From: Williamsia sp.
Lineage (GTDB): Bacteria; Bacteroidota; Bacteroidia; Chitinophagales; Chitinophagaceae
Length of the DNA stretch: 64,000 nt
Reading direction: 5' to 3'
Assembly: GCA_015069695.1 (NCBI GenBank)
Contig: JADCRZ010000025.1
Span: 32,154-96,153, forward strand
The notes below the pieces were generated by a model. The model had not been told where the DNA came from. It was given only the letters and a program-made list of their open reading frames with translations, and did no database searches. Shown here in pieces: positions 35,350-44,919 of the stretch. Position numbers and translations under genes: made by a program. The first letter of the stretch is position 1, and each line of letters starts with the position of its first letter.

Positions 35350-35964
35350 CTATAAATGCTCGGTAAAAGTTCTGACTGCATTGCCTCTCTCCAGCATACG
35401 GTGTTCCTCCCAATGCAGTTGTTGACGCGCCATCAGCTGTTCTGTATGCCAGGCCAGCACTTTTGCTTTCAACCGTTCCAGGCAAAGTTTTTTGTTCTGC
35501 AGCTGCGAGCGATTGTCGGAAGCCAGCACCTGGAGGCCGGATGGGAGATGCGTTCCGCGAACGGCTGTTTCCACTTTGTTTACATGTTGCCCACCCGGGC
35601 CTGATGCCCGGCAGGTTTCAAACACAATGTCCTGCGGGTTCCAGGCAAGCTGATCCTGTACCGGAAAGACAGAAACGCCCACGAACCAGTTCTTGCGTTT
35701 GTGATACCGGCGGTACAGGCTTTGGGCTATCCACTGGATGGTGCCCTGCCATTGTTGGGTGAATAGGCTCAGGTTTTCTCCTTGCGCGAGGAGTGTGGCC
35801 GACAATAAAGTGCCAGCCAACTCTCCCTGTTTGTGATCCAGTACTTTGATCTCAAAGCCTGCTGTACGCGCTTCCTGCAGCAGGCGCTCCTCTACTTTTG
35901 CTACCACGCGGCAGCACTCCACCGAGCCCCTGCCAGCCGTGATCTGTATGATCATCTTTTCCAT
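35350..35964 (-). CDS. prfH: Peptide chain release factor homologue PrfH
   Basis: 204 residues. The class I release-factor catalytic motif is present in CRASGPGGQHVNKVET (GGQ at 124-126), followed by a basic C-terminal tail (QNKKLCLERLKAKVLAW). There is no stop-codon-reading domain, the size is that of PrfH, and the gene directly follows rtcB with a 12-base gap. PrfH with RtcB2 is known to rescue and then repair ribosomes whose 16S rRNA decoding centre has been cut by ribotoxins: PrfH releases the stalled peptide and RtcB2 religates the RNA. Confidence 0.92.
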   Translation of the reverse strand: MEKMIIQITAGRGSVECCRVVAKVEERLLQEARTAGFEIKVLDHKQGELAGTLLSATLLAQGENLSLFTQQWQGTIQWIAQSLYRRYHKRKNWFVGVSVFPVQDQLAWNPQDIVFETCRASGPGGQHVNKVETAVRGTHLPSGLQVLASDNRSQLQNKKLCLERLKAKVLAWHTEQLMARQQLHWEEHRMLERGNAVRTFTEHL

Positions 35965-35976
35965 GTTCTTTCAAAT

Positions 35977-37377
35977 TTATTCCTTGTTCATCCGGACGAT
36001 CCGGGGTAAAAATCTTCCTTCTACCTGCACCAGCTCTTCTTGCAGGTGCATCACTGTTTCAATGTCTTTGTAGGCGGATGGTGCTTCCTCCACGCTGCCG
36101 CCGATGAGTGCAACGCCGGCATCCGACAAGCTCTTTTTCATATCAGATACGGTCGTGCTCTCCCGCGCCCTTTTGCGGCTCATAGCCCTTCCTGCGCCAT
36201 GGGAGGCCGAATACAGCGACTGATCAACGCCCCTGCCCGATACCAGGTATGCAGCTGTGGTCATGCTGCCGGGTATGATGCCCAGCTCACCCCGATGGGC
36301 CGGGGTGGCACCTTTGCGGTGGATGATCACGTCACGGCCATCTGCAAGCTGCTCATGCCAGGCAAAATTGTGGTGGTTCTCTATCACCGCGATTGCCTGC
36401 AAACCGGTCGCTTTGAGCAGATTGCTCCGGATGGCATCATGACAAGCCTTTGCATAGTCACCCGCAAGCGTCATGCTCAGCCAGTATTCCTGACCAGCGT
36501 CGCTGTTGATGTCGAGCCAGGCAAGCTGCCTGACTTCAGCGGGGAGTTTACAGGTGTCCATGGCAATCTTCGTATATTGCTGGGCGATAGTAGCACCCAG
36601 CCCGCGGCTTCCGGAGTGGGAGAGAAGGGCAAGGTATTTTCCGGCAGAAAGCTGCAGGCTGTTATTGTCAAAAACCTCTATCTCCCCGAACTCTACAAAA
36701 TGATTCCCACTGCCGGAAGTGCCCAGCTGCCTTGCTGCCTTGCCCTTCATGGTTTTTAACAAAGGGGTTGCGCTAAACAGCGGACTGTCCATCACAGCAT
36801 GCTCAGATACGCATTCGAGTCCGCCTTCCATGCCGAAATGGGTGTGCTCTTTCAAGGCTTGCTTGAGCTGATACCCATACCGTTTCAAATAGCTGTTGCT
36901 TTCCCCGAAAATGGTGAGTGCCATGCGGCAGCCAATGTCTACGCCTACAGCATAAGGCACAACGGCCTTTTCAGTGGCCAATACTCCCCCGATCGGAAGT
37001 CCATAGCCTGTATGTGCATCGGGCATCAGGGCACCCTGCACAGCTACTGGCAAGGTCATGGCTGTTTCCATCTGCTTTTTGGCGCCTGCTTCAATCTCCT
37101 TTCCGCCGTATGTTTTCAGCTGTCCTGTTTGCTCCAACAGGTCGAACGATTGAAAAGGCTTTGTGGCTTCTGTCTGCAGAAAGGTAGCGGCGATATTTCC
37201 CAACAGCGGATCTTCCCTGTATGCTGCCGGATCTCTTTTGATGGAGGCCAGCATTTCCAGCAACGCTGATTTGGGATGGTGTTTGAAGTGCCTTGAAAAG
37301 GTATTGATGACAAGGCTCCTGGCCTGGTCGTTGGTATACCCGAGTTTGCTTAGTTCTTTTGTTTTTATTTGTCCCAT
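35977..37377 (-). CDS. rtcB2: RtcB-family 3'-phosphate RNA ligase (RtcB2 type)
   Basis: 466 residues. Signature stretches are PDAHTGYGLPIGGVL, VGVDIGCRMAL, GSGNHFVEFGE, LSHSGSRGLGATIA, IENHHNFAWHE and SASHGAGRAMSRKRA (the last holds the guanylylated histidine). These provide the Mn2+ and GMP sites. RtcB joins 3'-phosphate (or cyclic phosphate) and 5'-OH RNA ends using GTP. Its pairing with prfH marks it as the ribosome-repair RtcB2 group rather than housekeeping RtcB. Confidence 0.94.
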   Translation of the reverse strand: MGQIKTKELSKLGYTNDQARSLVINTFSRHFKHHPKSALLEMLASIKRDPAAYREDPLLGNIAATFLQTEATKPFQSFDLLEQTGQLKTYGGKEIEAGAKKQMETAMTLPVAVQGALMPDAHTGYGLPIGGVLATEKAVVPYAVGVDIGCRMALTIFGESNSYLKRYGYQLKQALKEHTHFGMEGGLECVSEHAVMDSPLFSATPLLKTMKGKAARQLGTSGSGNHFVEFGEIEVFDNNSLQLSAGKYLALLSHSGSRGLGATIAQQYTKIAMDTCKLPAEVRQLAWLDINSDAGQEYWLSMTLAGDYAKACHDAIRSNLLKATGLQAIAVIENHHNFAWHEQLADGRDVIIHRKGATPAHRGELGIIPGSMTTAAYLVSGRGVDQSLYSASHGAGRAMSRKRARESTTVSDMKKSLSDAGVALIGGSVEEAPSAYKDIETVMHLQEELVQVEGRFLPRIVRMNKE

Positions 37378-38195
37378 GCTGGGTTGGTTGTTTCGTTATG
37401 CTCCTGGCTTCTCCGGATCAGCTCCCGGACAGGCATTTTGCCGCGCGGTGCTCTCAATGTTCTGCGGTCAGGCTCCGGTTCATACCAGCGGAAATGCCTG
37501 CCGTAACAGAGCTTGTTGATCCTGGGTTCCAGGTGGTGCGTAGTGATCTAATTGTCAAGCTGATCCAATTGCTGTTGCAGGCATGAATCAACTTGTTTGA
37601 TATGGGTGATGATATAGGGTCTGCGGTGAATACGATGATTGATCCTGCCTGGACGACAGGTTTCTGATACCCTGGAAGAAGCTGCGGATCAGTACAGGTG
37701 TAAGCAGTTAACCCGTGTTCAAAACACGGTCAAAACGGCCAATGGTTGTATACAGAAAATAACGGCTTCCTCAGGCAGATAACAGAGCGGGCGATATGTA
37801 GATTAACTGAAGCATAATTCCTTTGTTTTTAGAGGTGATAAAAGGAATTCGGCGCAAATATAGTCGTGTTTTGGTGAGAAAAGAAAACAATCGCTCATTT
37901 TTTTGTAAGTTTTTTTACAGGTGTTTTTTTAGAAACCCGTGAATAGAAACATCAAAAATTTGTGCAGACAGGGGTTAAGCGTCAGGTCAACACGGCCTTG
38001 TGTAAACGCAGAACCAAAATAAATTCAGCAGCTTTTTAGCTATCATAAATTTTCTTCCCCTTCTAAACAGAGGCTAGTATGATCTCTATATTAAATAAGT
38101 AGATAGTATTATGCTTATCTAAATTTTTCCGTTAGATTTAACCGGTCATTTTATTTCTAATTGCTATCAACAGACGAAAAAAAGACGAATGCCTT
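37378..38195. other. Gene-free divergent region
   Basis: About 820 bases between rtcB2 (minus) and the FG-GAP gene (plus). The right half is very AT-rich. A TAGATA-N10-TATCTA inverted pair (38100-38121) lies 75 bases before the ATG at 38196 and could be part of its promoter. No gene or RNA was recognised. Confidence 0.4.
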
Positions 38196-41100
38196 ATGTT
38201 AAAAAATGTACCCCTTGCCCGCAAAGCCCTCTCTGCTTTGCTGCTTCTTGCCATCTCTTATGCACAAGCTCAGCCAAAAATTAATTTCATTACGCCCATC
38301 AGTGCTCCCGTAGGCACCTCCGTAACCATTGCCGGGAACGGGTTTAATCCCAGCACTGGCGGCAACACGGTCTTGTTTGGATCTGTAAAAGCGCCTGTGA
38401 TAAGCGCTTCTGCCACCAGTCTTACCGTTAGCGTACCTGCCGGCACTGCTTACCAGACCATCTCAGTAGTAAACAATGCAAACAACCTTACCGGTTATTT
38501 TTACAACCAGTTTATCACTTCTTATGCAGGCAGTGCCGGTGCTACGATCACATCTGCAAGCTTTCAGCCAAAGGTGGATTTCAGCTTTCCCTTTGTAACC
38601 CATCCCGGTGCTTTTACCTTTAGCGACCTGGATGGAGACGGTAAGATAGATCTGTCATACTTGGACATACCTTCTTTCCAACGTGATCCCAGTGCACTCT
38701 ATATTGCACGCAACGTATCAATCCCCGGAACGATTAATCAAAACACATTCTCATCAGGGGTATCCTTGCCTGTCGGACAACTCACTTCCGGCTTGGTCGC
38801 AAACGATATAAATGGTGATGCCAAGCAAGATCTGCTGGTAAGGTTGGCCTTGCCTGCCCGGACCCAAATCCTGCAAAACGTTTCTACTCCGGGAACCCTG
38901 AACAGCTCGTCTTATACCACTCCGTTGACTCTTTCCAATATGTCCGTTACCAATGTTGGTGATGTTGATGGAGATGGCATCCCGGACGTCCTGTTCCTGA
39001 CGGGTGATGGCACCATATCTGTTCAGCGCGGCTTGTCCACAGCAGGCAGTTCTTTCGGTCCTGCCATCAAATTTGTTGCTGGAAATACTCCAGCTGAAAT
39101 CAGCCTGACCGATCTGGATGGCGACAGCAAGCCTGAGATTGTCATCAGAAACAACCGGGATAATCTGGATACGGCCCAGATCGCCGTACTGCGCAACACG
39201 TCCACTCCCGGAACACTTGACGCCAACTCTTTTGCTCCCAAGGTTGATTTCAACCTGCTGGGTTCTACATTTTATACTTCCATGATCATCGGAGATGTAG
39301 ATGGGGATGGAAAGCCAGACCTCTCCGTCGGCTTGCCTGGCCCGAATACGGGTACAGGCCGGATAGCCGTGCTGCGCAACATGTCTACGCCCGGTAGCTT
39401 TACAACCGCGTCCTTGGCTGCACCTGTCGATTTTCCTGCAGGCATTTCGCCCCGGAACGTCCATCTGGGCGATATAAACGGAGATGGCAGGCTCGACCTG
39501 ATCTACGTGAATGCCAACTCCACCACAGGAAATGCAATATCTTTTCAGCTCAACCTGGCTTCCCCGGGCAGCATTACCCCTGCTTCATTTTCCGCACCTG
39601 TAAGCATCGCTGCACAAGGAGCCGGTGCTGCATTTTTGCAGGACATAGACGCTGATGGTAAGCCTGAAATAGTAACTGTGACTGAGAGCGGAAGTGCTTT
39701 TTCTATCATCAAACTCCAGAACCAGTCTATCGTACCGGTTATTACATCGATCAGCCCGGCTCTTGCGGTGGCAGGTACAAACCTTACCATTACTGGCGCC
39801 AACTTTAACTCCTCCAGCAATATTGTATATTTTGGTGCTGTGCGTGCCCCTGCTACAACCCTCTCTTCATCCAGCATTCAAGTAGCTGTACCCAGGGGAG
39901 CTGGTTACCTGCCTGTTTCGGTGCTTAACCCCGCCACGGGGTTAACAGCATACTCACCGCAACCTTTCCTGCCTACTTTCCACAATCTTTTGGGGCAGGA
40001 TTTTGCATCCGGCTTTTATCAACCTAAAATTGATTTTGCAACCGGTGCATCTGCAAGTACCTATCCTTATTCTTTTGCGGTGGGTGATATAGATGGGGAT
40101 GGAAAGGCGGATATAGCTGTTGTATATGCAAATTCCAACAACGTTACCGTGCTGCACAACACATCTTCCACAGGCGTCCTTGCTGCCACTTCGTTTACAG
40201 AAAAGACAAGCTTTGCTACAGGCGCCAATCCGCTTTCAGTCTTGCTAAAGGATATGGATGGAGATGGAAAGCTGGACCTGGTGGTTGCTAACAACGGACC
40301 TGGTACTGTATCGGTCCTCTACAATACAGCCAGTCCCTTCAGCGGTATCAATGCAGGTTCCTTTGCTGCAAAGGTAGATTTTCCCGTCAGCGCCGGTGCT
40401 CATCCGTATGCCGTTGCTGCGGGTGATGTAAACAGCGATGGCAAGCCGGATATTATCGTCGCCAACTCGGGCGGCAATACTATTTCTGTTTTGCCGAACA
40501 CTTCATCTCCGGGTAGTATTACGAGCTCTTCTTTTGGCGCAAAAGTAGATTTCGCTACTGGCAACTTCCCAAGAGCTTTGGCAGTAGGTGATGTGGATGG
40601 AGATGGCAAACCAGATGTAGTCGTAACCAATGAAACTGACAAAAGCATTTCCGTGTTGCGCAATGCAACAGCCACCGGCGGCATCACCGGGTCTTCTTTT
40701 GCGCCGCGGGTAGACTTTGCCACAGGAAATACTTCTCCTTCCATTGTACTTACAGATGTAGATGGAGACGGGAAAGCTGACCTGGTGGCGGCTAATTACA
40801 ATTCTAATACAGTGTCGGTACTGCGGAACCTTTCATCTGCCGGAAGCATCACCGCAGCATCATTTGCGACCAAAGTAGATTTTGCTACCGGACAACAGCC
40901 TTTCTCTGTTACTGCAGGCGATGCGAACGGGGATGGCAGACCTGATCTGGCGGTAGCCAACGCAGGTTCAAATACCGTATCCATCCTGCGCAACACGGCT
41001 GCATCAGGCAGCATCACCGCAACTTCCTTTGCTGCAAAAGCGGATTTTGCCGTAGGGCCTTATCCTATAGCTGCAGCCATGGCCGATCTGGATAACGATG

Positions 41101-42917
41101 GCGCTTTCGACATAGCCACTGCAAATGCGAATTCAAATACACTGTCTATTTTAAAAATAGACTATGCTCTGCTGCGGCCGACCATTACCTCGATCACTCC
41201 ATCAACAGGCCCGGCAGGATCATCTGTTACTATTACAGGCACCAACTTCAATGAGCAGAATTACAACAACACAGTATTTTTTGGCGCAGTAGCAGCCCCT
41301 GATATAACAAGCAGCTCGGCTACCAGCCTGACCGTAAATGTACCAACAGGCGCTACATACAAAGAGATTTCTGTGCTCAACATCCCTTACGGCCTGACTG
41401 GCTATTCTGCCAAACAATTCATACCTACCTTCACCAATCCGTTTAACAATGGAATACCAGCTAACTTCTACCTGCCAAAAGTTGATTTTACAACTGCATC
41501 CTTGCCGTATTATGAAACGATAGGTGATGTGGATAGGGATGGCAAAACTGACATTGTAGTAGTAAATGCAAATGTGAATACGGTTTCTTTGCTGCACAAT
41601 GTGTCATCTACTGGTACCATCAGCGCTTCTTCTTTTGAGCGGGTTGATTTTGCAGCTGGGAATGATCCCCGCTCGGTTGCCTTGGCAGATATAGATGGAG
41701 ATGGCAAGCTGGATATAATCTTGGTTAATGCGGGTTCAGGCACGCTCTCCGTGCTGCGCAACACAGCTTATGCAGGCAACGATATTCACAACTTCTTCGA
41801 CCCAAAAGTTGATTTTACAACCGGCACGAATCCTTTCAGTGTTGCCATAGGTGATGTAAATGCAGATGGCAAAGCTGACTTGGTTGTTGCCAATACAAAA
41901 CTCAACACAGTTTCCGTACTGATCAACACAACCAACACCGGCAACACGCCCCTCACGGCAAGCTCGTTTGCGCCAAAGGTTGATTTTCCTGCTGGCACTT
42001 TCCCCCGTTTTGTAGTGGTGCGGGATGTGGATGGTGATGGCAGGGCTGACCTGGTGGTTGTAAACGAACAATCAAATACGGTCTCTGTCCTGCGGAACCA
42101 GGTTCCCTCCACTACTTTCAGCAGTTCAGCTTTCGCGGCGCCTGTTGGCTTTGCAGTCGGCGCCATGCCCAACTGTGTAGCGGTCGGTGATTTAGATGGT
42201 GATGGCAAGCCTGAACTGGCAGTCAGCAACTACGGTACCAACAACATATCCGTGCTGCACAATACAGCTACACCAGGCAGCATGACAGCTTCTTCTTTTG
42301 CTGCCAAAGTTGATCTTGCCACAAATCCCCAGCCGTTTTTTGTAGCGATGGGAGATGCAGATGGTGATGGCAAGGCAGACCTGCTATCTGCCAATGCCTC
42401 TTCCAACACCATTTCTATTCTGCGCAATATCGCCAGCGGCAGCATCACTGCTTCTTCGTTTGAAACAAGAAAGGATTTTGCAACTGGTGGATACCCCACC
42501 TGTGTGGCAGTAGGCGACCTGGATGGAGATGGCATTGCAGAGGTCATCTCCTCCAATGCAGGCAACAATACGGTTTCTGTGCTCAAGGTCAATGCGCCTG
42601 CTCCGGCCACCGTGGCTTCCGGCGCTTTGTACAGGGAAGGCGCAGTGACAGCCGATGGACAAAGCATGCAGGTATATCCCAATCCGGCCAAGGGTGCCTT
42701 TACGCTGCAGCTGGCTGGTATAAAGGGCGGTATTACCAGCCTGGAAATATTCAATGAAGCAGGTAAAACGGTCGAGAAAAGAACCGTGAACCTGGAAGGC
42801 AAGGCTGCTACCCTTACCATGCAGTTGAGCCTGCAGCACCAGCCTGCCGGTGTGTACTATGTAAAAGCCACCAGCACCGGTGGTGTGCAGATCGTCAAGG
42901 TAATGATACAACGGTAA
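38196..42917 (+). CDS. Giant T9SS-secreted protein: three (IPT/TIG + seven-blade FG-GAP propeller) modules
   Basis: 1573 residues with signal peptide (to about 26, ALSALLLLAISYAQAQ). IPT/TIG domains start near 29, 512 and 994. Each is followed by exactly seven repeats of about 55-60 residues with the calcium-loop core GDxDGDGKxDLxVxN: blade cores number 7, 7 and 7, 21 in all, suggesting three seven-bladed propellers as in integrin alpha chains. The last 80 residues (VYPNPAKGAFTLQL ... VKVMIQR) are a type A T9SS sorting domain, so the protein is exported through the outer membrane and attached or released there. A role in adhesion or glycan/protein binding is likely; no enzyme domain is seen. 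The gene stands alone and ends in a strong terminator. Confidence 0.93.
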   Translation: MLKNVPLARKALSALLLLAISYAQAQPKINFITPISAPVGTSVTIAGNGFNPSTGGNTVLFGSVKAPVISASATSLTVSVPAGTAYQTISVVNNANNLTGYFYNQFITSYAGSAGATITSASFQPKVDFSFPFVTHPGAFTFSDLDGDGKIDLSYLDIPSFQRDPSALYIARNVSIPGTINQNTFSSGVSLPVGQLTSGLVANDINGDAKQDLLVRLALPARTQILQNVSTPGTLNSSSYTTPLTLSNMSVTNVGDVDGDGIPDVLFLTGDGTISVQRGLSTAGSSFGPAIKFVAGNTPAEISLTDLDGDSKPEIVIRNNRDNLDTAQIAVLRNTSTPGTLDANSFAPKVDFNLLGSTFYTSMIIGDVDGDGKPDLSVGLPGPNTGTGRIAVLRNMSTPGSFTTASLAAPVDFPAGISPRNVHLGDINGDGRLDLIYVNANSTTGNAISFQLNLASPGSITPASFSAPVSIAAQGAGAAFLQDIDADGKPEIVTVTESGSAFSIIKLQNQSIVPVITSISPALAVAGTNLTITGANFNSSSNIVYFGAVRAPATTLSSSSIQVAVPRGAGYLPVSVLNPATGLTAYSPQPFLPTFHNLLGQDFASGFYQPKIDFATGASASTYPYSFAVGDIDGDGKADIAVVYANSNNVTVLHNTSSTGVLAATSFTEKTSFATGANPLSVLLKDMDGDGKLDLVVANNGPGTVSVLYNTASPFSGINAGSFAAKVDFPVSAGAHPYAVAAGDVNSDGKPDIIVANSGGNTISVLPNTSSPGSITSSSFGAKVDFATGNFPRALAVGDVDGDGKPDVVVTNETDKSISVLRNATATGGITGSSFAPRVDFATGNTSPSIVLTDVDGDGKADLVAANYNSNTVSVLRNLSSAGSITAASFATKVDFATGQQPFSVTAGDANGDGRPDLAVANAGSNTVSILRNTAASGSITATSFAAKADFAVGPYPIAAAMADLDNDGAFDIATANANSNTLSILKIDYALLRPTITSITPSTGPAGSSVTITGTNFNEQNYNNTVFFGAVAAPDITSSSATSLTVNVPTGATYKEISVLNIPYGLTGYSAKQFIPTFTNPFNNGIPANFYLPKVDFTTASLPYYETIGDVDRDGKTDIVVVNANVNTVSLLHNVSSTGTISASSFERVDFAAGNDPRSVALADIDGDGKLDIILVNAGSGTLSVLRNTAYAGNDIHNFFDPKVDFTTGTNPFSVAIGDVNADGKADLVVANTKLNTVSVLINTTNTGNTPLTASSFAPKVDFPAGTFPRFVVVRDVDGDGRADLVVVNEQSNTVSVLRNQVPSTTFSSSAFAAPVGFAVGAMPNCVAVGDLDGDGKPELAVSNYGTNNISVLHNTATPGSMTASSFAAKVDLATNPQPFFVAMGDADGDGKADLLSANASSNTISILRNIASGSITASSFETRKDFATGGYPTCVAVGDLDGDGIAEVISSNAGNNTVSVLKVNAPAPATVASGALYREGAVTADGQSMQVYPNPAKGAFTLQLAGIKGGITSLEIFNEAGKTVEKRTVNLEGKAATLTMQLSLQHQPAGVYYVKATSTGGVQIVKVMIQR

Positions 42918-42927
42918 TCAACGATCG

Positions 42928-42976
42928 AAAGCCCTCCTTGCAGCAATTGTCAATTTACTGCAAGGAGGGCTTTTTT
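42928..42976 (+). terminator. Rho-independent terminator of the FG-GAP gene
   Basis: Perfect 13-base stem GCCCTCCTTGCAG (42931-42943) / CTGCAAGGAGGGC (42958-42970), extended by AAA/TTT pairs, with a 14-base loop and a T6 tail. It starts 10 bases after the stop codon. Confidence 0.95.
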
Positions 42977-43060
42977 ATTTGAGGATGCCTGCTGGTTCTT
43001 CGAAGGCTAAGGTAAACCGCAAGCCTGCTACCATTTTGAATTCATTGGTAAGGTCCTGTT

Positions 43061-43249
43061 TTACTCTATCGCCCACATGTCGCTGTGCAGGGCTTTTTTT
43101 CTCTTTCTGATTTTCCAACTGCTTCTGGCTGTCTTCAGTTTATCCAATGACATCTTCAACATAAAGAGAACAGCTCCGATTGTCAGGATGATTTGTAATG
43201 ATTGCGCGTTTACAAGGAGCAGTACGAAGGCTTGTGCTATCTGTTTCAT
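43061..43249 (-). CDS. Possible small single-pass membrane protein
   Basis: 62 residues with ATG at 43249, about 80 bases after the outer-membrane-factor stop, in the same direction. Residues 4-32 are strongly hydrophobic (AFVLLLVNAQSLQIILTIGA), followed by a Lys/Arg-rich tail, a classic positive-inside pattern. No family recognised. It could be a small efflux accessory or a chance frame. Confidence 0.35.
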   Translation of the reverse strand: MKQIAQAFVLLLVNAQSLQIILTIGAVLFMLKMSLDKLKTARSSWKIRKRKKALHSDMWAIE

Positions 43250-43329
43250 AGTTGGCTGTTATTCTGCAGTTAAAAAATTAGGTTTGTATAATTGTTCTTT
43301 GTCCCCTTTCTGTAGATGGAACCCTTTTA

Positions 43330-44742
43330 TCATTTCCATCCCCCGCCTAAAGAGCGGTATAGTTCTACTTTTGCACTGAGTTGTTCCCGTGTGATGGCCG
43401 CAAGTTGAAGTTCGCTTTGCAGGACATTGTTTTGTGCTGTAATCACTTCCAGGTAGTTCGCCATGCCGGTTGTAAACAACATATTTGCGTTGGTGATGGC
43501 TTTTTTCAAAGTCTGTACCCGGTCTGTAGCAATACTTTGTTCTGTCTTCAATTTCTCAATTCTAACAAGGGCATCAGATACTTCGCCCACCGCGTTCAGG
43601 ACTGATTGCCGGAAAAGGATCACTGTTTTCTCCCTATCCACTTTGGCTATTTCGTAGGCGGTCTTCAACTGCTTTTTTTGGAACAGCGGTTGTACGATGC
43701 CACCGGCCACAACCCCGAACAGGGAAGCAGGAACGTTGAACCAGTTGGTTGCTTTGAATGAGTTGAGTCCGCCACCAGCTGTGATCCGTACTGCCGGATA
43801 CATATTGGCTTTGGAAATACCTACCTGGGCGTTTGCTCTTGTTAGATCGAGCTCACGGCTTTTGACATCCGGTCTTTTGCTCAACAATTCAGAAGGGATG
43901 CCGGCAGACAAGCTGTCCGGAATAATGACCTGGTTTAACAGGGTGTTTCTTTGAACCCTGTCGGGCAACGCGCCCGCTAAAATGCGCAGGGCATTTTCCT
44001 GCAGGGCTATCTCTCTTTCCAGTTCCGGCAGCAGCGCAGCAGCGGTCAATTTTTGCGCTTCGGCCTGTTGTACGGCTAAAGCAGTTACCTGTCCGGCATT
44101 GTACTGCAATTGAATAATGCGCAGGGTGCTGTCGTTCAGGGCGATATTTCTTTTTGCAATGGCTGATTGGGCGTCCAGCATCAGCAGGTTATAAAATCCT
44201 TCTGCTACGTTTGCTACGATATTGGTTTGTACCCACTTTCTTGCTTCTTCTGTTTGCAGGTAGGCAGCCAGGGCTGCCGCTTTTTGATTTTTGATCTTAC
44301 CCCAGATATCGGCTTCCCACGACAAGCTTATGTTGGCCGAATAATCTTCCACATGGGTGGTTGCCAAAAATGTTTTGGTGCTCAGGCCGTTTAAGCTGTT
44401 ATCAGAAGGGCGGTTAGAGGTGGCCGTTACCTGTAAGCCGGCATCGGGCAGGTACAACCACTTTGTCTGGTTGAGCAGCAATCTTGCCCCCTCGATGTTC
44501 TTCACCGCGAGCTGCATATCATAGTTATTGGTGATCGCATCACCGATCAGTTTTTGAAGGGAAGGATCTGCAAAGAAGCCTTTCCACTTTATGTCGGCGA
44601 TGTTTGCTGCCTGGGTAGCAAGGGTATTGTTGAAACGGGCGGGCAGCGGCGCTTCCGGCCTTGCCAGGTCCTTTGATACTTTACATGCTGTCAGTACCGA
44701 AAGAAGCAGGATAAAAAATAAATAGTGCGTATGCTTGGTCAT
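43330..44742 (-). CDS. RND efflux outer-membrane factor (NodT/OprM family lipoprotein)
   Basis: 470 residues; lipoprotein signal with lipobox LTAC (Cys20). Two repeats of the TolC/OEP fold are seen, with the typical SKRPDVKSRELDLTRANAQV and a second copy ending in VIDAQNxLL-like EVITAQNNVLQSELQLA. It forms the outer-membrane channel of the tripartite pump encoded just upstream. Third gene of the efflux operon, 177 bases after the pump gene, with a stem-loop between. Confidence 0.94.
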   Translation of the reverse strand: MTKHTHYLFFILLLSVLTACKVSKDLARPEAPLPARFNNTLATQAANIADIKWKGFFADPSLQKLIGDAITNNYDMQLAVKNIEGARLLLNQTKWLYLPDAGLQVTATSNRPSDNSLNGLSTKTFLATTHVEDYSANISLSWEADIWGKIKNQKAAALAAYLQTEEARKWVQTNIVANVAEGFYNLLMLDAQSAIAKRNIALNDSTLRIIQLQYNAGQVTALAVQQAEAQKLTAAALLPELEREIALQENALRILAGALPDRVQRNTLLNQVIIPDSLSAGIPSELLSKRPDVKSRELDLTRANAQVGISKANMYPAVRITAGGGLNSFKATNWFNVPASLFGVVAGGIVQPLFQKKQLKTAYEIAKVDREKTVILFRQSVLNAVGEVSDALVRIEKLKTEQSIATDRVQTLKKAITNANMLFTTGMANYLEVITAQNNVLQSELQLAAITREQLSAKVELYRSLGGGWK

Positions 44743-44826
44743 TTTTTTCTGTTTAAATCCTTTTAAAACCGCCGGGTATCCTGTTGTTTAAAATCACACA
44801 GGCGTACGGCGATGAATAGAACAAAG

Positions 44827-44901
44827 CGCAACGGTGATGTGGTGAAAGGGGCTGGTTCAAGGTCCAAAGCCGTGCTGTTATTCGGAATCATCACCGTTGC
44901 G
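44827..44901. repeat. 13-bp perfect inverted repeat (stem-loop) between pump and outer-membrane factor
   Basis: CGCAACGGTGATG (44827-44839) and CATCACCGTTGCG (44889-44901) can form a 13-bp stem around a 49-base loop that holds a smaller GGCT/AGCC hairpin. No T-run follows, so it is more likely an mRNA-stability or processing element setting the pump to channel ratio than a terminator. Confidence 0.6.
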
Positions 44902-44919
44902 TTGTTTATGAGATGGTTG

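Noticed and set aside
36040..36759. 239-codon plus-strand frame inside the rtcB2 gene
   Set aside because: It is antisense to a gene with all RtcB motifs, so it is a shadow.
38600..42600. Regular DNA repetition that could look like a repeat array
   Set aside because: It is the coding repetition of FG-GAP blades; copies are imperfect and in frame, with no CRISPR spacer structure.
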